This document shows positions 1 through 6,985 of a stretch of 12,794 nucleotides of DNA, piece by piece. How positions within the stretch are numbered: position 1 is the stretch's first letter; every line of letters starts with the position of its first letter. The position numbers and the translations under genes are program-made. A model generated the notes under the pieces. It saw only the letters and a list, made by a program, of their open reading frames with translations, was not told where the DNA came from and made no database searches. The stretch is from Caldithrix sp. (GTDB taxonomy: Bacteria; KSB1; UBA2214; DYKH01), in contig DYKH01000130.1 in assembly GCA_020722685.1 (NCBI GenBank), forward strand, positions 1,639 to 14,432. The letters run 5' to 3'.

Positions 1-2103
1 AAAGACGCGCAGGTCGGCATTGTGCGCATGGATGTTTCTTGGGGCAAAGCGGAAAAGGCGCCCGGCCAATATGATTTTAGCCGCTATGACCGGCTGATTT
101 CGGACCTGGACAAGCTGGGCATTCGCCTGCTATTCATTCTCGATTACGGCAATCCAAATTATGATAGCGGATTAGCCCCGTACACGGACGCAGGGCGTGC
201 AGCTTTCGCCCGATTCGCGGCTGCTTTGGCGGATCGATATCGGGGCAAGAACATCATCTGGGAGTTGTGGAACGAGCCCAATATCGACCACTTTTGGCTG
301 CCGAAAGCAAACGCCGATGATTATATGGCCTGGTGCAAAGCAGTCGTTCCGGCCATGCGCAAAGTAGATCCGAATATCTGCATCGTCGCTCCGGCTTTAT
401 CAGGATTCGATATGCCTTTTTTCGATGCCTGTTTCCAGCAAGGACTGCTGGATCTGGTCGATGGCATTACCGTCCACCCCTATCGCAATCCCGACCGCAG
501 TCCCGAAACCGCCCTGGATGACTATCACCAATTGGCCCTGCTGATCGAGCAGTTCAAACCGGCAGACAAGGCAATTCCCATTTTGAGCGGCGAATGGGGC
601 TATTCGAGCACCCGCATTCCCAGAGAGCTTCAAGGCAAATACATCGCGAGACAATGGCTCAGTAATTTAGCCTGCGGCGTTCCGATCAGTATTTGGTACG
701 ATTGGCACGACGATGGCCAAGATGCTGCCGAAAGCGAGCACAATTTTGGCACAGTGACTTTTGACTACCGGCCCAAGCCCGCTTATCTGGCCATGAGCAC
801 GCTCATTCGTTCCTTGCATGATTTTACTATCATCGGAAGAATCGGTTTTGGCGAACCTGATGATTATGTCTTGCTTTTCGGCAAGGGCGACTCCGTCAAG
901 ATTGCGGCGTGGACGACCAACCCGCCACATTCCATTGATCTGGGTGAAGACTTGCACGCGGCAAAAGTTGTGAATCACCTGGGACAACCTGTGCCGGTCA
1001 CCGTCGGCTCGGCAATATGGATCGATGATGCTCCGCTGTATCTCACTCCTGCGCAGCCGCTTACCGGCTGGCTGCGCCTCATTGCAGAGACACATTCGGC
1101 GTCCGCGGGTCAAGCTCGCCAGGCGGCTACCGCTGTAATAGAGAATAAGCCGTCGGAGAGTGAGTTGGGCAATGAGTTGCTGCAAGCCATTGCCTCAAGC
1201 AACGAGATTGAGCGCCAGGCTGCTTTTTTTAGTCTCAGCCTATTGGCCGAAAAACTTGGGAGTGATTCTGCCGCTGCCTTGGGGCTTTACCATCTGATCC
1301 TGAAAAAGGGAGCAGGTGCCGCGGAAATGCAAAAAGCCATTTTCATGATCTCAAGGATTCGTTCGGCCAAGTCCATGGACTTGATTGCGCCTCATTTCCA
1401 CGACCCGAATCTAGCCCAGGCGATAGCAGACTATTACTTGCAAATGGCGTCGGCAATCGCCGAAGGGAGCAATTTTGTCAAATCCGAGGAATTGCTGTTG
1501 ATGGCGGCTCGCGTCACCCAAAATAAATATCTGGTCGAGCGCGTTCTGGAAAAAGCCGAAGCGCAGGACCGTGCACGCGCGGTTGATCGCCGGCTGTTTG
1601 CACGCAAAATCGGCTTTATCAATTCGTGGAAGATCGCCGGGCCATTCCCTTATGAGGAAGGCCAAGGAGAAAAGTCAGCCTATTTCCCGGAAGGGAAGAT
1701 CGACTTTCATCAAGCGCAGCGCTACGATAGCTTATTTGCCAAATGGCAGGTGATTAGGACGGACGACATATTTGGCGTCATTCCCTTCGCTGAGCTTTTT
1801 GGCAAGAAGCGACTCATCGCGTATGCTTATGCCGAGCTGAGTTTCCCCAAAGCCGGTCCGGTGGTGCTCAAAATCGGCAGCAACGACGGCGTGGTTTGTT
1901 GGCTGAATGGGGTGAAGGTGCACGAGAATTATGCTTCTCGCTCATTGACCGTTGATGAAGACGTTGTGCCAGTGAGCGTGAGAACGGGCCTCAACCGTAT
2001 TCTGATAAAGGTTCCTAACGAGGGATCGAATTGGGAGGCTTGTGTGAGAGTGTGCGATGCTAACGGCCGAGCGCTCGACATTAGCAGTTATTTGGCTGAG
2101 TAA
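1..2103 (+). CDS. Clan GH-A (cellulase/GH5-GH39-like) glycoside hydrolase, 5'-truncated
   Basis: The reading frame is open from base 1 (K-D-A-Q-V-G-I-V-R-M-D), so the start lies outside the window; the GTG at 22 is inside the barrel and is not a credible start. The visible protein begins in a TIM barrel. 'WELWNEPN' carries the presumed acid/base Glu (codon 274-276) and 'LSGEWGY' the presumed nucleophile Glu (codon 592-594). They lie 106 residues apart, as expected for retaining clan GH-A enzymes. After the barrel come a short beta-rich segment (about 800-1080), a helical stretch resembling HEAT-type repeats (about 1130-1590), and a C-terminal beta-sandwich (about 1610-2100). The last opens with 'WKIAGPFP' and contains 'SNDGVVCWLNG', as in sugar-binding-like domains of many secreted bacterial proteins. 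No C-terminal sorting domain is present, and the signal peptide, if any, is missing. The exact GH family and substrate cannot be assigned. Confidence 0.85.
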   Translation, partial: KDAQVGIVRMDVSWGKAEKAPGQYDFSRYDRLISDLDKLGIRLLFILDYGNPNYDSGLAPYTDAGRAAFARFAAALADRYRGKNIIWELWNEPNIDHFWLPKANADDYMAWCKAVVPAMRKVDPNICIVAPALSGFDMPFFDACFQQGLLDLVDGITVHPYRNPDRSPETALDDYHQLALLIEQFKPADKAIPILSGEWGYSSTRIPRELQGKYIARQWLSNLACGVPISIWYDWHDDGQDAAESEHNFGTVTFDYRPKPAYLAMSTLIRSLHDFTIIGRIGFGEPDDYVLLFGKGDSVKIAAWTTNPPHSIDLGEDLHAAKVVNHLGQPVPVTVGSAIWIDDAPLYLTPAQPLTGWLRLIAETHSASAGQARQAATAVIENKPSESELGNELLQAIASSNEIERQAAFFSLSLLAEKLGSDSAAALGLYHLILKKGAGAAEMQKAIFMISRIRSAKSMDLIAPHFHDPNLAQAIADYYLQMASAIAEGSNFVKSEELLLMAARVTQNKYLVERVLEKAEAQDRARAVDRRLFARKIGFINSWKIAGPFPYEEGQGEKSAYFPEGKIDFHQAQRYDSLFAKWQVIRTDDIFGVIPFAELFGKKRLIAYAYAELSFPKAGPVVLKIGSNDGVVCWLNGVKVHENYASRSLTVDEDVVPVSVRTGLNRILIKVPNEGSNWEACVRVCDANGRALDISSYLAE

Positions 2104-2120
2104 TCTGCAGCATCATTCCG

Positions 2121-2252
2121 CCACCAAGGCACAAAGGCACGAAGGTTTTTTGTCTTTACAAAATTGGCTATCCCAAACGATTTCCAAAATTGTCAGCGCA
2201 TCAAACTGGAGAGTTCCTAAAGTTCTTTCTTGGTGACTTTGTGTCTTTGTGG
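2121..2252. repeat. Inverted pair of octamer tandem-repeat tracts
   Basis: The left arm 2121-2144 is three 8-base units: ccaccaag, gcacaaag, gcacgaag. The right arm 2229-2252 is three units of the opposite strand: cttggtga, ctttgtgt, ctttgtgg. The reverse complement of the right arm matches the left arm at 20 of 24 positions, with 84 bases between them. The consensus unit is NCACNAAG. A transcript could fold into a long-stem hairpin. Similar '(N)CACAAAG' intergenic tracts recur in many environmental bacterial genomes, to my knowledge without an assigned function. Confidence 0.75.
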
Positions 2253-2286
2253 CAGCAGCGAAAAATCATTGACAAAAACATAAACT

Positions 2287-3390
2287 ATGACACCACGCGA
2301 GCGCGTAATTTCCGTCTTAAACGGGAAGCAGCCCGATCAAGTGCCTTGGTTCGGCGATTTGGATTATTGGGCGACCGGATTGATAGGTCGCCGCCAACGG
2401 CCGGATGATTTCAAGGAATCTGATGACTATCTTGCCTGGCACCGGGACTTGCGCGTCGGATTCTATCTGCAAGGCTACTTTCCTTTCAAAACCATTTACG
2501 AGAACTGCTGTGTCAAGTCATGGCGCGACGGCCTGAAGAGATATACTCAAATCGACACGCCCAAAGGCAGCGTGCGCGAATGCTGGCAGTGGATGGAAGA
2601 CTCCCTGTGTGAAGCGCCCGTTGAGCATTTTCTAAAAACCGAAAACGATCTGCCTGCCATGCGTTACATCTATGAGAACATCCGCTACGAACCCGATTAC
2701 GATCTGGCTCATCGCCGTTGGCAGCAAGTCGGAGATATGGGTATCGTTTTGTGTTATTTGCCCAAGTCGCCTTTTATGCATTTGGTAGCCTTGGAATCGG
2801 GAATCGAGAATCTGGCCGGCATCATTCATTCTGCGGAAGGAGAATTTTTCGAGTTGATCGAAGCCATGACCATTGCTCACGACCAAGCGGCGCAGATTGC
2901 CTTGGACAGCCCGGCGGAAGCGCTGATGATCCCGGAAAATTTATCCTCCGAAGTCGTCGGGCCAAAATATTTCGAGAAATATGTGCGTTCTTATCAGCAG
3001 AAATGGGCGGAGAAAATTCGACGCGCCGGCAAGTATTCTTTCGTGCACATGGACGGCACGCTTCGCGGTCTACTGCGGCAAGAGTGTAGTGTTGGCCTCT
3101 CCGTGCTGGAAGCGCTGACCCCAGCCCCGGTGGGCGATTTGGCGGTGGAAGAGTGGACCGAGTGTGCCGCTGGTTCAAGCACGGTTTTCTGGGGCGGCAT
3201 TCCCGGAGTCTATTTTACTTCACTCATCACTGATTCCGAGTTCGATCGGCACGTCAGACAGGTTTTGTCCGTCATGCGCCGGCAGCCGCGTTATGTTTTG
3301 GGCGCCGCCGATCAGGTGCCGCCCAATGGGCTGGAGAGCCGAGTCAGAAGGGTGGCGGAGCTGGTGGGCGAGTTTGGTTGGCTTGAATAA
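2287..3390 (+). CDS. Uroporphyrinogen decarboxylase (URO-D) superfamily protein, probable methyltransferase-like, not HemE
   Basis: The 367 residues fit the usual length of the URO-D/MtaA/CmuA superfamily. The N-terminus 'MTPRERVISVLNGKQPDQVP' is the hallmark opening of the family and fixes the ATG at 2287, although no Shine-Dalgarno sequence precedes it. The end ('VLGAADQVPPNGLESRVRRV') is also the family pattern, equivalent to the 'thqvppg/vp.eNv' region of corrinoid methyltransferase relatives. True HemE signatures are not recognisable. The His-x-Cys zinc motif typical of MtaA-type methyltransferases appears here as 'FVHMDGTLRG', with Asp in place of Cys. There is no signal peptide, so the protein is cytosolic. 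It lies among secreted glycosidases; a role in demethylating a methoxylated sugar or aromatic is conceivable but is inference. No corrinoid-binding partner gene is visible. Confidence 0.8.
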   Translation: MTPRERVISVLNGKQPDQVPWFGDLDYWATGLIGRRQRPDDFKESDDYLAWHRDLRVGFYLQGYFPFKTIYENCCVKSWRDGLKRYTQIDTPKGSVRECWQWMEDSLCEAPVEHFLKTENDLPAMRYIYENIRYEPDYDLAHRRWQQVGDMGIVLCYLPKSPFMHLVALESGIENLAGIIHSAEGEFFELIEAMTIAHDQAAQIALDSPAEALMIPENLSSEVVGPKYFEKYVRSYQQKWAEKIRRAGKYSFVHMDGTLRGLLRQECSVGLSVLEALTPAPVGDLAVEEWTECAAGSSTVFWGGIPGVYFTSLITDSEFDRHVRQVLSVMRRQPRYVLGAADQVPPNGLESRVRRVAELVGEFGWLE

Positions 3391-3398
3391 TACTGAGT

Positions 3399-3404
3399 GA
3401 GGAG
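3399..3404 (+). promoter_or_regulatory. Ribosome binding site deciding the GTG start at 3409
   Basis: GAGGAG lies 4 bases upstream of the GTG at 3409. The alternative in-frame GTG at 3397 has no such sequence before it. The ATG at 3413 is in another frame and stops after ten codons. Confidence 0.5.
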
Positions 3405-3408
3405 AGCA

Positions 3409-4014
3409 GTGAATGCGAAAGTCGAGGCTAGTGTGTCTCGGATGACAGTTTGGCTCAGTACGCTGCTATTCTTTGTTTTGCCATCACACGCTAACGCTTT
3501 TCAAGGGCACCCTTCTCGCACGGCACTTGTGGCAAAAGGCCTACAAATGAATGAACGGGAAGAGCGGAGTTCAGAACCTCGAGCGCTATGGGTGCAGGTC
3601 GGGCTGGGTGTTGCAATGGCTAATAAGGGACCTGGTGAATATATTCATGCGGACATGAGCTTGCATTTCCGATATAGGAATCAGCTCTTTTCAATTGGGA
3701 TGGATGCAAATGGGACTGAGTGTTGGGGAATTGATTCGATGTGGGGCGCCTACGGATACAGTCTTCATGATCGTCTCATCGACATCATGTTCAGCTCAGG
3801 GATTGCATTCACTCAATGGTATCACGACACAGAATCAATTCCTTTCGGCACCATACGATCAAGATATGTTCCCGGCATCCTGCTGAGGTTCCAGGCGCTC
3901 CCGCATTTCCGGTTTGGATTAGGAACCGGAGTTGTCATTACCTTCAACTACAATAACGAAGCCCGATATCACGCCGTGAGTTTAGTGCTTGCTCTTGGTC
4001 ATTGGAATTGGTAA
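3409..4014 (+). CDS. Small exported protein, probable outer-membrane beta-barrel
   Basis: This 201-residue protein is not recognised by family. From the GTG at 3409 it has a signal peptide: an N-region with K4 and R11, a hydrophobic core 'TVWLSTLLFFVLP', and a likely cut after 'SHANA' (residue 30). The mature part from about residue 58 alternates polar and hydrophobic residues in short strands (for example 'WVQVGLGVAMA', 'SLHFRYRNQLFSIGMDA', 'GILLRFQALPHFRFGLGTGVVITF') and ends in 'LVLALGHWNW'. A terminal aromatic on a last amphipathic strand is typical of outer-membrane barrels; about eight strands would fit. An ATG at 3442 is a possible later start but would leave almost no N-region. It lies 18 bases after the URO-D-like gene and may be co-transcribed with it. 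Function is unknown. Confidence 0.7.
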   Translation: MNAKVEASVSRMTVWLSTLLFFVLPSHANAFQGHPSRTALVAKGLQMNEREERSSEPRALWVQVGLGVAMANKGPGEYIHADMSLHFRYRNQLFSIGMDANGTECWGIDSMWGAYGYSLHDRLIDIMFSSGIAFTQWYHDTESIPFGTIRSRYVPGILLRFQALPHFRFGLGTGVVITFNYNNEARYHAVSLVLALGHWNW

Positions 4015-4022
4015 TTTCGCTC

Positions 4023-4071
4023 CGATCCGATGGTTCGACCTTTTTGGAAAGATCGTAACGATCCGAACCAT
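4023..4071. repeat. Nested inverted and direct repeats in the intergenic region upstream of the 634-residue secreted protein
   Basis: atggttcg (4030-4037) and cgaaccat (4064-4071) are perfect 8-base inverted arms. Inside them, gatcg (4051-4055) and cgatc (4059-4063) form a second perfect inverted repeat with a taa loop. cgatccga also occurs directly at 4023-4030 and 4059-4066. There is no downstream T-run, so it is not a standard intrinsic terminator; a regulator-binding site or an RNA hairpin is possible. Confidence 0.45.
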
Positions 4072-4174
4072 GCATTGGGTTATTGGACTGGGTATGAACA
4101 GTGAATTGCTCAAGTCGCCTATTTAAATTTCTGCTTTCTTATTCTACACGATTTTATGAAGGAGAGTTTAACCA

Positions 4175-6079
4175 ATGAAACGCGTTGGCTCATTGATTAT
4201 TGTCAAGCTTGTTTTGCTCATCACTTTCTTGTTGCCTTTGGCCAACGGTTCGATGGGCAGCTTTGCCCAAACCAACAATTCGGGAGCAACCCAATCCATG
4301 AACGAGAAGAGAAAGATTCTGTATAATTGTCCGACCTCCACTATCGAGGAGTTTCGCACTTTTGCCAAGAACGCGGCCGAGTTGGGCGCGACCCACGTCT
4401 ATGTGAGCGATTTGCCAAAGGCGCGCTGGCTCTGGGACCTTGATCGCAGTGATCCTTATCCCAACTGGGGCATGCTGATGTCAACCATCTTCAAGGTTAT
4501 TATTCCGCCGGAACTGAAAAATTTTCTCCCTGCTGACTATGCCCGCAAGAACTTGGACATCATCAGCAAAAGGGCGGCGATCTTGAAGGATTTCGGACTG
4601 AAAGCCGCCTTTTTGGGAAAGGAGCCGGCCTATTTGCCGGAGCCGGTCTTTCAAGCCTACCCGGATTGGCGTGGGCCGCGTTGTGAGCACCCGCGACGGT
4701 CGCGCAATACTTACTATTCCCCCTGCATCGATCGGCCGGAGGTGCTTGAGATGTACCGCAAAGCCGTGGCTGATTTGTGTCGCGTGGCGCCCATCGAGTT
4801 GTTCTCCTTGCTTACCAACGATTCCGGCAGCGGTATTTGCTGGAGCGTCAGTCTTTATCCCGGTCAGAATGGGCCGGCCTGGTGCCAGCAACGTTCCTAC
4901 GCCGATCGCGTCGTCGGGTTTTTGTCCACGATTCAAGACGGCGCCAAGGATGCCGGCTGTGATGCCGAAGCGTCTTTCTTTTACGGTTCCGGATACATCT
5001 CGCAGGCGGAAATTGCTTCGGTGATTCCATTTCTGCGGCCGGGACAAGCCATCAACGGCAAAACCAGGGACGGCGGCGCACCGTTCATCAACGTCGGCTT
5101 TGGCTTTTACGAAGCTTGGACCAATCCAGTGCTGGGAATTCCGCAGGTGCTGCGCGTAGCCGAACAATTGCAGAACGCAGCGAATGATGAAAAGTCCAAC
5201 ATCAATGTGGTCTTTTGCCAGCCCGACTCGCCGGAACTTTTTGCCTTGCTGCGACAGTTTCAAAAGCGCCCGTTTCATGGAATGAGCGAGCGGATGCAGG
5301 CTGTCCACGCCGTGGCCGGTCAAATGGTTGGCGAGGACAATGCCGACTTGCTCATGTCCGTCTGGGAGAAAATCGACAAGGCGATCACCTCGGTACGCGG
5401 TTTGGGCGGCGATCCCATTATGCTCGTAGGCACCATCAATCAGCGCTGGATCACCCGGCCATTAGTGCCGTTCCCCATGGAGTTGACGCCCGAGGAAAAG
5501 GACTATTATCGCAAGTTCCAGTTCCAAGCCAACAGCGAAGAGGAGGCGGCGGACTTGATGAATCTGCAAGGCTTTGAGATCATCAACGGCTTTTCCGGCT
5601 CGCTGATTGCCAGCAATTTGTTCAATATCGCCATCAATCACCTGCAGTCCGCGCTCTTGGATATCGACAAATTGCGCGATAGAGTCAGCGACAAACAAGC
5701 CATGGAGGTGCTGAGCCTGCGACTCAAGACGCTCATCTGCTTTTACCGCAATGCCAGGAACACCATTCAATATCAAGATATCCTGGATCGCACCGATTAT
5801 TCTCAGCCTCCGAAAGAGGAAAACATTTATCCCATGGATGGCGATCAGAAGCTGCGCGAAATTCAAAACGTCACCCGGAATGAAATCGACAATATCAACG
5901 AGCTGATCGAGCTGTTGGAAAGCAGTAAAGTCCCACTGGTGGAGTTGGCGCCGACCATGGCAGAAGAGGACATTTTCCTCATCGGGCCAAATATTGTGGA
6001 GCAGTTGCGCAAGAAAATACAAATCACCCTGAAGCATCAGTTGGATGTCTATCGATTGTACAAGCGGCGGCAGGGTTAG
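4175..6079 (+). CDS. Large secreted protein, possible TIM-barrel glycosidase relative of unknown function
   Basis: The 634-residue product starts at an ATG with AAGGAG (4159-4164) ten bases upstream. It has a clear signal peptide: K2/R3, hydrophobic core 'LIIVKLVLLITFLLPLA', likely cut after 'GSFA' (residue 31). Residues about 45-390 alternate predicted beta strands and helices in a way that suggests a beta/alpha barrel ('KILYNCPTSTIEEFRTFA', 'ATHVYVSDLPKARW', 'GLKAAFLGKEPAYLP'). A distinctive 'LLTNDSGSGICWS' segment places Asp216 at a strand end. That conserved-looking acidic motif, and the position among glycosidases, suggest a GH20- or DUF4838-like secreted enzyme, but I cannot confirm a family. 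Residues about 465-634 are mainly helical, with possible short coiled-coil character. No C-terminal sorting domain is present, so it may stay periplasmic or be lipid-independent. Confidence 0.8.
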   Translation: MKRVGSLIIVKLVLLITFLLPLANGSMGSFAQTNNSGATQSMNEKRKILYNCPTSTIEEFRTFAKNAAELGATHVYVSDLPKARWLWDLDRSDPYPNWGMLMSTIFKVIIPPELKNFLPADYARKNLDIISKRAAILKDFGLKAAFLGKEPAYLPEPVFQAYPDWRGPRCEHPRRSRNTYYSPCIDRPEVLEMYRKAVADLCRVAPIELFSLLTNDSGSGICWSVSLYPGQNGPAWCQQRSYADRVVGFLSTIQDGAKDAGCDAEASFFYGSGYISQAEIASVIPFLRPGQAINGKTRDGGAPFINVGFGFYEAWTNPVLGIPQVLRVAEQLQNAANDEKSNINVVFCQPDSPELFALLRQFQKRPFHGMSERMQAVHAVAGQMVGEDNADLLMSVWEKIDKAITSVRGLGGDPIMLVGTINQRWITRPLVPFPMELTPEEKDYYRKFQFQANSEEEAADLMNLQGFEIINGFSGSLIASNLFNIAINHLQSALLDIDKLRDRVSDKQAMEVLSLRLKTLICFYRNARNTIQYQDILDRTDYSQPPKEENIYPMDGDQKLREIQNVTRNEIDNINELIELLESSKVPLVELAPTMAEEDIFLIGPNIVEQLRKKIQITLKHQLDVYRLYKRRQG

Positions 6080-6115
6080 GTAGGTAAGAAACTGAAATTT
6101 CAAAATAGTTGGACA

Positions 6116-6448
6116 ATGAAGCTTCCCAACCCTGAGAAAGCCGTTATTGCGCGTGAGAAGATAATAGACTATCTTTTAAATACGAAACATATACGAGGCG
6201 GCACTAAGGCTCGATTACTTGTGCAATTTGGCTATCGGGCTGACAAGTGGCAACAATTAGAGTTTGATATCCGCCGCTATCTGGTCAATGCCGATGTAGA
6301 AACAGTCAAGCAAGGCAGTTATGGGATGCGCTATGAAATTCGCGCCCCGATGCAAACCCCTTCAGGACGACGATTGATGGTCAAGACGATTTGGCAAATT
6401 GACCACGGAACCGATTATCCGCGCCTGATTACACTCTTTCCAGATTGA
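6116..6448 (+). CDS. DUF6883-like small protein
   Basis: The 110-residue product opens with 'KLPNPEKAVIAREKIIDYLL', followed by 'GGTKARLLVQFGY' and a helix with 'WQQLEFDIRRYL'. This order matches what I recall of the DUF6883 family. It then has a beta-hairpin-like end with 'MRYEIRAPMQTPSGRRLMVKTIWQID', where the trailing 'vktvW.i..g...prlvTlyP' pattern is also found in the family. It has no signal peptide and no clear Shine-Dalgarno sequence. It starts 36 bases after the large secreted protein gene and ends 16 bases before the DUF4926-like gene, so the last two are probably co-transcribed. DUF6883 and DUF4926 genes are often adjacent, to my recollection, and have been suspected to form toxin-antitoxin-like pairs. 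The molecular activity is not established. Confidence 0.75.
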   Translation: MKLPNPEKAVIAREKIIDYLLNTKHIRGGTKARLLVQFGYRADKWQQLEFDIRRYLVNADVETVKQGSYGMRYEIRAPMQTPSGRRLMVKTIWQIDHGTDYPRLITLFPD

Positions 6449-6464
6449 AAGGATTGGAGTTTAT

Positions 6465-6713
6465 ATGGATTTTCAACTTTACACTGAAGTTGTTCTCTTA
6501 CACGATGTGCCCGATGAAGATCTTTACGCCGGGGATGTTGGTACCGTTGTGGAGAGACATGATGTCGAGGGATTGGAGACCGGCTATAGCGTCGAATTTT
6601 TTGATCTGCTCGGCAACACACTAAGAGTGGCGACTTTGCCTGCCAGCGCACTTCGTGCACCCCGTCAGGCTGATCGACTTGCCGTGCGCTCGGAATCCAC
6701 TGCCATGAAATGA
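6465..6713 (+). CDS. DUF4926-like small protein
   Basis: The 82-residue product reads 'LYTEVVLLHDVPDEDLYAGD', then 'VGTVVERHDVEGLETGYSVE', then 'FFDLLGNTLRVATLPASALR'. This is the compact beta-barrel pattern of DUF4926: 'd.V.L..dlpe.gL..GdvGtVVe' and 'g.yeVEFfd..G.tiav.tlpas.lr'. GGAG at 6456-6459 lies 5 bases before the ATG. The tail after about residue 65 looks unstructured. It follows the DUF6883-like gene by 16 bases and is predicted to be cytosolic. The pair could be a small defence or toxin-antitoxin-type module; which partner would be the toxin cannot be told here. Confidence 0.8.
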   Translation: MDFQLYTEVVLLHDVPDEDLYAGDVGTVVERHDVEGLETGYSVEFFDLLGNTLRVATLPASALRAPRQADRLAVRSESTAMK

Positions 6714-6756
6714 ATATCAGGACATTTGAACGACGTTTTCGCTGCGTAGAATCAGT

Positions 6757-6971
6757 CGTTGAAGGTTGACCACCGGTTATTTTGCTTTCTTGCGGATGAA
6801 CTCTGAAGATTAATAGCCAGTGCTCGGCTGGCAGCGTTCAGCGACTATTTAACGCAAATTGACAATTGAACGTTGGTCGTTGAACGTTGACTATTTGCTT
6901 TTGCGGCGGATCAAAGGCAAAGATCAATGGTCGAGGGTCAATTTTCCTCGTTCAATTGTCAATTCTTGATT
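6757..6971. repeat. Degenerate heptamer repeat cluster with inverted arms
   Basis: Units of 7 bases recur across the gap before the large glycosidase. The block 6857-6891 reads aattgac, aattgaa, cgttggt, cgttgaa, cgttgac. Two units at 6757-6770 read cgttgaa, ggttgac. The 3' part carries the opposite orientation in a second phase: aatggtc, gagggtc, aattttc, ctcgttc, aattgtc (6926-6960). The last set is the reverse complement of the aattgac-type unit. aattgacaattgaacg (6857-6872) and cgttcaattgtcaatt (6949-6964) are a perfect 16-base inverted repeat, separated by 76 bases. The function is unknown; a regulatory hairpin or a spreading repeat family are both possible. Confidence 0.75.
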
Positions 6972-6976
6972 GTGTT

Positions 6977-6981
6977 GGAGG
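6977..6981 (+). promoter_or_regulatory. Ribosome binding site deciding the ATG start at 6986
   Basis: GGAGG lies 4 bases before ATG 6986, which is followed directly by a good signal peptide. An upstream in-frame extension from 6887 would run through the heptamer repeats and has no such site, so it is rejected. Confidence 0.65.
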
Positions 6982-6985
6982 TTTT

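Noticed and set aside
2287..3390. HemE, the haem-pathway uroporphyrinogen decarboxylase
   Set aside because: The N-terminal family opening is shared, but HemE-specific substrate motifs are not recognisable and the neighbours are not haem genes.
3413..3445. A ten-codon ATG frame just after the GAGGAG site
   Set aside because: It stops almost at once. The overlapping GTG frame encodes a signal peptide and a 201-residue protein.
4481..5323. A 280-codon minus-strand open frame opposite the 634-residue secreted protein
   Set aside because: Shadow frame with no recognisable features; the plus-strand gene has a ribosome binding site and signal peptide.
6859..6892. TTGACA and TTGACT look like -35 promoter boxes
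   Set aside because: They follow from the heptamer repeat unit itself, and no fitting -10 element lies about 17 bases downstream of either.
6757..6971. A CRISPR array
   Set aside because: Units are 7 bases, tandem and degenerate, without spacers of uniform length and without cas genes.
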